From positions 17,993 through 27,747 of the forward strand of contig DBVN01000057.1 in the NCBI GenBank assembly GCA_002308515.1: a stretch of DNA of 9,755 nt, given 5' to 3'. Position 1 is the stretch's first letter, and the number at the start of each line of letters is the position of its first letter. Position numbers and translations under genes: made by a program. Positions 7,080 to 9,755 of this stretch are shown one piece after another. The stretch is from Verrucomicrobia bacterium UBA1263 (GTDB taxonomy: Bacteria; Verrucomicrobiota; Verrucomicrobiia; Limisphaerales; UBA1412). The notes under the pieces were generated by a model. It was given only the letters and a program-made list of their open reading frames with translations. It had not been told where the DNA came from and made no database searches.

Positions 7080-7892
7080 TTACGATGAAATTTCCTCTGA
7101 CTGTTCGGGTTTTACGGCATCCGCGTCCACGTCCCTCAATTCAAGTTCACCTTTCAGTATCTTCTGGAAGACCTGATTCCTCACATGCCACAGCCAGCAG
7201 ACACTCACGGCTGTCGGCACGAGCACACCCAGAACGAACAGACAATGCAGCTGCGGGCCAAAATAGAAACAAAGCGGCTGTAATCTCCAAAAAGCGATCA
7301 CTCCCGAAACGATCAGGTGATACACCAGCAGCCCCAGCATCAGCATCGTCACAACCAAGCTGTTGAATATCATAAATATGCCGGCCTCATTCCGTTTCAG
7401 GGCCGAGTCGCATATTCCCACCAGCTTATACACCACGCCGCTCAGCACGATCAGACTGTAGAGCAGCACAAAACAAAGCAGGAACACCATCGTCCCGAAA
7501 TAACTGAAAACATACCTTCCGATATGCAGGATCTGCGCTCCCGGTGCCTGAGAAAACCAGTAAAAAAACGGGGACAGCGCCGTGATCGCGCCCAGATACC
7601 ACACAAAGAAACCCACCTCCCTCTGGAAGAGATGGTTTCCCACACGGGCACGTTTCATCAGGATCATTCCGTACATCGCGGCCGCCGCGGCACACGTCGT
7701 CGGCAGGATACCGATCATATCCAAACGCCCCAGGAACAACACCTTCCAGTCATCCGTAAAAACCGTCTGCACCGCGAAAATCAGATATAAAGGAATGGCC
7801 CACAACAATATCGAAACACTTCGATACAGCAAAGCTATCTTCCGCGCCTCTTCGCTCAAAGGCGCTTGTTTATTCTCTTCTATTGGATTCAT
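7080..7892 (-). CDS. Polytopic inner-membrane protein of unknown family
   Basis: I do not recognise the family. The chosen ATG at 7892 gives 270 residues. An in-frame GTG at 7949 would add 19, but it would lie only about 8 nt from the predicted transcription start. The hydrophobicity pattern suggests six or seven membrane helices, at roughly residues 24-44, 59-79, 94-114, 130-157, 171-200 and 213-236. The N-terminal 20 residues are polar (KQAPLSEEARK), and the C-terminal 35 are charged and acidic (VDADAVKPEQSEE). There are no obvious catalytic, metal-binding or transporter motifs; a few cysteines and aromatics are scattered in the helices. It is the first gene of a two-gene unit with the bi-domain oxidoreductase, which hints at, but does not show, a role at the envelope. 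A role in moving or modifying a glycan lipid is possible but unsupported by motif. Confidence 0.8.
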   Translation of the reverse strand: MNPIEENKQAPLSEEARKIALLYRSVSILLWAIPLYLIFAVQTVFTDDWKVLFLGRLDMIGILPTTCAAAAAMYGMILMKRARVGNHLFQREVGFFVWYLGAITALSPFFYWFSQAPGAQILHIGRYVFSYFGTMVFLLCFVLLYSLIVLSGVVYKLVGICDSALKRNEAGIFMIFNSLVVTMLMLGLLVYHLIVSGVIAFWRLQPLCFYFGPQLHCLFVLGVLVPTAVSVCWLWHVRNQVFQKILKGELELRDVDADAVKPEQSEEISS

Positions 7893-7963
7893 GACATTCC
7901 CGGAGCTTACTCTGTCCACGGATACCGGCTGTTGCCCCCCGATATACACATATCGCTCTGAGT

Positions 7964-7991
7964 CTTATAGCATCCCTACGTAATAATTCAA
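7964..7991 (-). promoter_or_regulatory. Extended -10 promoter for the membrane protein / oxidoreductase operon
   Basis: On the minus strand, TTGAAT (7991-7986) is followed after 16 nt by TATAAG (7969-7964), and the bases just before form TGC-TATAAG, an extended -10 element. The predicted start is near 7957, giving a ~65-nt leader to the ATG at 7892. It is the best promoter match between the terminator at 8071-8102 and the gene, which supports independent transcription of this unit. Confidence 0.6.
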
Positions 7992-8070
7992 GAAAGAACG
8001 TCTTTTCCGGGTCGATTTAAACCCGAATTGATCCCCGCGTATCCATTTCTATCGGTGGTTTTCCTATCAC

Positions 8071-8102
8071 AAAAAATCCCCGGTGGAATGACCATCGGGG
8101 AT
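8071..8102 (-). terminator. Intrinsic terminator of the secreted repeat-protein gene
   Basis: Minus-strand RNA from 8102 to 8076 folds as ATCCCCG (7 bp, GC-rich), one A-C mismatch, three further pairs, and a 5-nt loop (8087-8091). The returning arm runs straight into a U-tract, since 8071-8076 is AAAAAA on the + strand. It begins 27 nt beyond the stop codon of the 524-residue protein. On the + strand the structure lacks a following T-run, so it acts in one direction only. Confidence 0.88.
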
Positions 8103-8128
8103 CTTTCTATTCTACTCGCGGTGTTCCG

Positions 8129-9703
8129 CTAGTTCTTAGCAGCTCCTTTTTCTTTTTGGATCCGTGCCTGATAAGCTTCTTCCGTTTCGGGGTAAAGATC
8201 CTTATTCTCTGTATTTCCCATTACTATATCATACTCAAAAAGAGGCTCAGACAAAGAAAGAATCACCTGACCAATTTCTTTTGTCTCCGTATTGAACTCC
8301 AAACTCAAAAAATAATAGGGTTCTCCATCTGTCGCCTTCCATTGAATATATACATGAGGCAGTTCTTTCAAAATCGAACCTTTCGGCCGAAAAGATCCAT
8401 TCATATAGTCGGGTTGTTTTCTGCCTTTCATCAATTCCGTCAATCCCAAGCGTCCGGCAATGTCTTTGCTGTATTCAAGAATTTCTGACTTTTTCATTTT
8501 GTTGGTGCCATAATAAGAATTCAAATTCGCCAAACTGTCTTCTATAGGGAAAAAATGATGCGGTGAAAGTACATGTAAGCTATAAAGCCTTCCTATACGA
8601 GTTGTGTCTATAGTAAATTGCCAACCATTTTTCAGGATAAGTCTCCCTCCAATATAACCATACTGATTGATTTTGAATACCTTCACCTGATCTTCTGTAA
8701 TGGGCAATTCTATAGGTAGTTCCAATTTCTTAGCTATTTCTGTCACTCTGGGCAACATTATCTTCAGAACCGCGTTGGAATAAGTTTCTGTTACATGGAT
8801 ATTCTGACCAATGATAGGAGACCTTTTTCCAGCAATACGTTGATTATATTCCGTTTCGGTTTCCACTTTTTCTGTCAATTTCAAAGGAAGTCCTTCCGGA
8901 ATTTGATAAGAGAAATGTTTCGCCAGATTTTCAATGGTTGGTTTTACCCAAAAGCTGACTATCTGTTTCTTATCGGTATTGATCTCTACCTCAAAATAAT
9001 TTCCAAGAGGTACATTCTGATCATCTCTTATGCTATTCAGATCTATACCCCGATGATTATCCCAGCTTCCATCCAACTCTTCTCCCCACGAAACTTTTGC
9101 GTAAGGAACCTGACCTCTCTTCACTTTAAAAGGCCCCTCGATTTTTGGTTCTCCTTTTATCGAAAACAACACATCACTATAACCTGTTTTGCACAACTGT
9201 TCTTTCAGCTGACGAGCCATACAGATGATCTCCTCACGATTCATTCGATTCCGCCCTTTAAAGGCTGATACATCCGCCGTATAGATGCTCATATCTTCAT
9301 CAGTAAAAATATCACGCAAATCGAATGGAGACTCATAGAACAAACTGGACGGAGAATGATACAGGTAGAACAAACCACAGGGACACATCAGAAGACTGGA
9401 TCCGTCTGCAAAACCAGTCGTCACTTCCGGGCTGGCTTTGTAAATAGAGATCCACTTCACCTGTTCCGCGCTGAACGGCTGAGGCAACGGCAGTTCGAGC
9501 TGTTCGACTGCTTCCGCCAGACGAGGCAAAAGTGCCTGATAAACCGCGTTGGAGTAAGCTGGAGTGATATGGATCTGTTCCCGATTGAATTGTGCAATAC
9601 TCCAATCGTAAAACTTCTGCTGTTGTGCCGGTTCTGGCGTATCAACAGCAAATATGTTCACTATTAAAAGTGCCGTAAAAATACTGAATAATATTTTTTT
9701 CAT
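8129..9703 (-). CDS. Secreted protein of unknown function with two internal repeats
   Basis: From the ATG at 9703 it is a 524-residue protein. Two more starts lie in frame 2 and 4 codons upstream (ATG 9709, TTG 9715), but 9703 gives a classic signal peptide: MKK, a hydrophobic core to about residue 17, and likely cleavage after IFA (A19). The mature part is soluble with no further membrane helix, so it is expected in the periplasm or outside the cell. It is a tandem duplication: IHITPAYSNAV at 44-54 matches IHVTETYSNAV at 302-312, and FEVEINTDKKQIVSF (237-251) matches LSLEFNTETKEIGQV (466-480). Each copy has an amphipathic helix (MNREEIICMARQL; MKKSEILEYSKDI), a strand ending in a KVSW or YIQW motif, and a closing beta-hairpin, followed by a charged tail (TETEYNQRI; TEEAYQARI). 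This helix-hairpin order recalls PepSY-like modules, an inference only. No catalytic motif is seen. The gene is mostly AT-richer than its neighbours and ends at a strong terminator; its promoter probably lies beyond the window edge. Confidence 0.85.
   Translation of the reverse strand: MKKILFSIFTALLIVNIFAVDTPEPAQQQKFYDWSIAQFNREQIHITPAYSNAVYQALLPRLAEAVEQLELPLPQPFSAEQVKWISIYKASPEVTTGFADGSSLLMCPCGLFYLYHSPSSLFYESPFDLRDIFTDEDMSIYTADVSAFKGRNRMNREEIICMARQLKEQLCKTGYSDVLFSIKGEPKIEGPFKVKRGQVPYAKVSWGEELDGSWDNHRGIDLNSIRDDQNVPLGNYFEVEINTDKKQIVSFWVKPTIENLAKHFSYQIPEGLPLKLTEKVETETEYNQRIAGKRSPIIGQNIHVTETYSNAVLKIMLPRVTEIAKKLELPIELPITEDQVKVFKINQYGYIGGRLILKNGWQFTIDTTRIGRLYSLHVLSPHHFFPIEDSLANLNSYYGTNKMKKSEILEYSKDIAGRLGLTELMKGRKQPDYMNGSFRPKGSILKELPHVYIQWKATDGEPYYFLSLEFNTETKEIGQVILSLSEPLFEYDIVMGNTENKDLYPETEEAYQARIQKEKGAAKN
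8258..8800 (-). repeat. Internal repeat copy 2 of the secreted protein
   Basis: Codes for residues 302-482, starting with IHVTETYSNAV and ending with the hairpin LSLEFNTETKEIGQVIL. It is about 30 residues shorter than copy 1, the loss falling mainly in the stretch before the final hairpin, where copy 1 has a Gly/Asp/Asn-rich loop (residues 207-233). Marks shared with copy 1 include LPR, the LELP turn, EDQV/AEQV, and the charged tail that follows each copy. Confidence 0.8.
8945..9574 (-). repeat. Internal repeat copy 1 of the secreted protein
   Basis: Codes for residues 44-253. It starts with IHITPAYSNAV, contains the helix MNREEIICMARQL, and ends with the beta-hairpin FEVEINTDKKQIVSFWV. Copy 2 lies 258 codons further on. 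Some DNA identity survives: on the + strand CCGCGTTGGAGTAAG near 9545 matches CCGCGTTGGAATAAG near 8771, 774 nt apart. Confidence 0.8.
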
Positions 9704-9715
9704 AACCATAATCAA

Positions 9716-9755
9716 TTCGTAGTAATTTTGTTTGGGTCTTGACCAGCATCTCTGG
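9716..9755. other. Partial upstream region of the secreted-protein gene
   Basis: Only about 50 nt upstream of the chosen start are available. They include a 4-bp inverted repeat, GGTC-TT-GACC (about 9735-9744 on the + strand), and no convincing -35/-10 pair or Shine-Dalgarno sequence. The promoter is likely outside the window or not recognisable. Confidence 0.3.

Noticed and set aside
8771..9575. Short DNA repeats 774 nt apart, considered as a mobile-element or CRISPR signal
   Set aside because: Their spacing equals the 258-codon offset of the two protein modules, so they are remnants of the internal gene duplication.

Overview
The window looks like chromosomal DNA of a Gram-negative-type, menaquinone-using bacterium. 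The genes average roughly 55-58% G+C by hand counts on sample lines. No start codon has a convincing Shine-Dalgarno sequence. The large secreted protein at the right end has a helix-plus-beta-hairpin repeat style that I associate, from memory only, with uncharacterised proteins of the Verrucomicrobiota/Lentisphaerota (PVC) group. That placement is a low-confidence inference. No plasmid, phage, insertion-sequence or CRISPR features were seen.

Left block (1-3578, + strand): four tightly packed housekeeping genes, probably one operon. They are a CorC/HlyC-type CBS transporter (5' end cut off by the window), proB (glutamate 5-kinase), mazG (nucleotide pyrophosphohydrolase) and ubiE/menG (menaquinone methyltransferase). 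The first pair overlaps by 4 nt and the next gaps are 4 and 11 nt. The MazG is short and seems to have lost the catalytic part of its C-terminal domain.

Centre (3579-4124): about 320 nt of AT-rich intergenic DNA with one inverted repeat, then a tRNA-Lys(UUU) gene on the minus strand with encoded CCA and a good sigma-70-type promoter. The tRNA creates spurious open frames on both strands.

Right-centre (4125-7892): a class I SAM-dependent methyltransferase (+) runs directly into the 3' end of a minus-strand operon, and the two stop codons abut. That operon encodes a polytopic membrane protein of unknown family followed by a 718-residue fusion of an MDR/alcohol-dehydrogenase-like domain with a Gfo/Idh/MocA oxidoreductase domain. 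Fusions of this architecture occur in surface-polysaccharide clusters, so a role in sugar modification is plausible but unproven.

Right end (8076-9755): a minus-strand gene for a secreted protein of about 524 residues, built from two diverged copies of a module about 258 residues apart and closed by a clear intrinsic terminator. Its base composition is uneven and mostly AT-richer than the rest. It is the least explained object here. I see no convincing evidence of an unknown multi-gene system.
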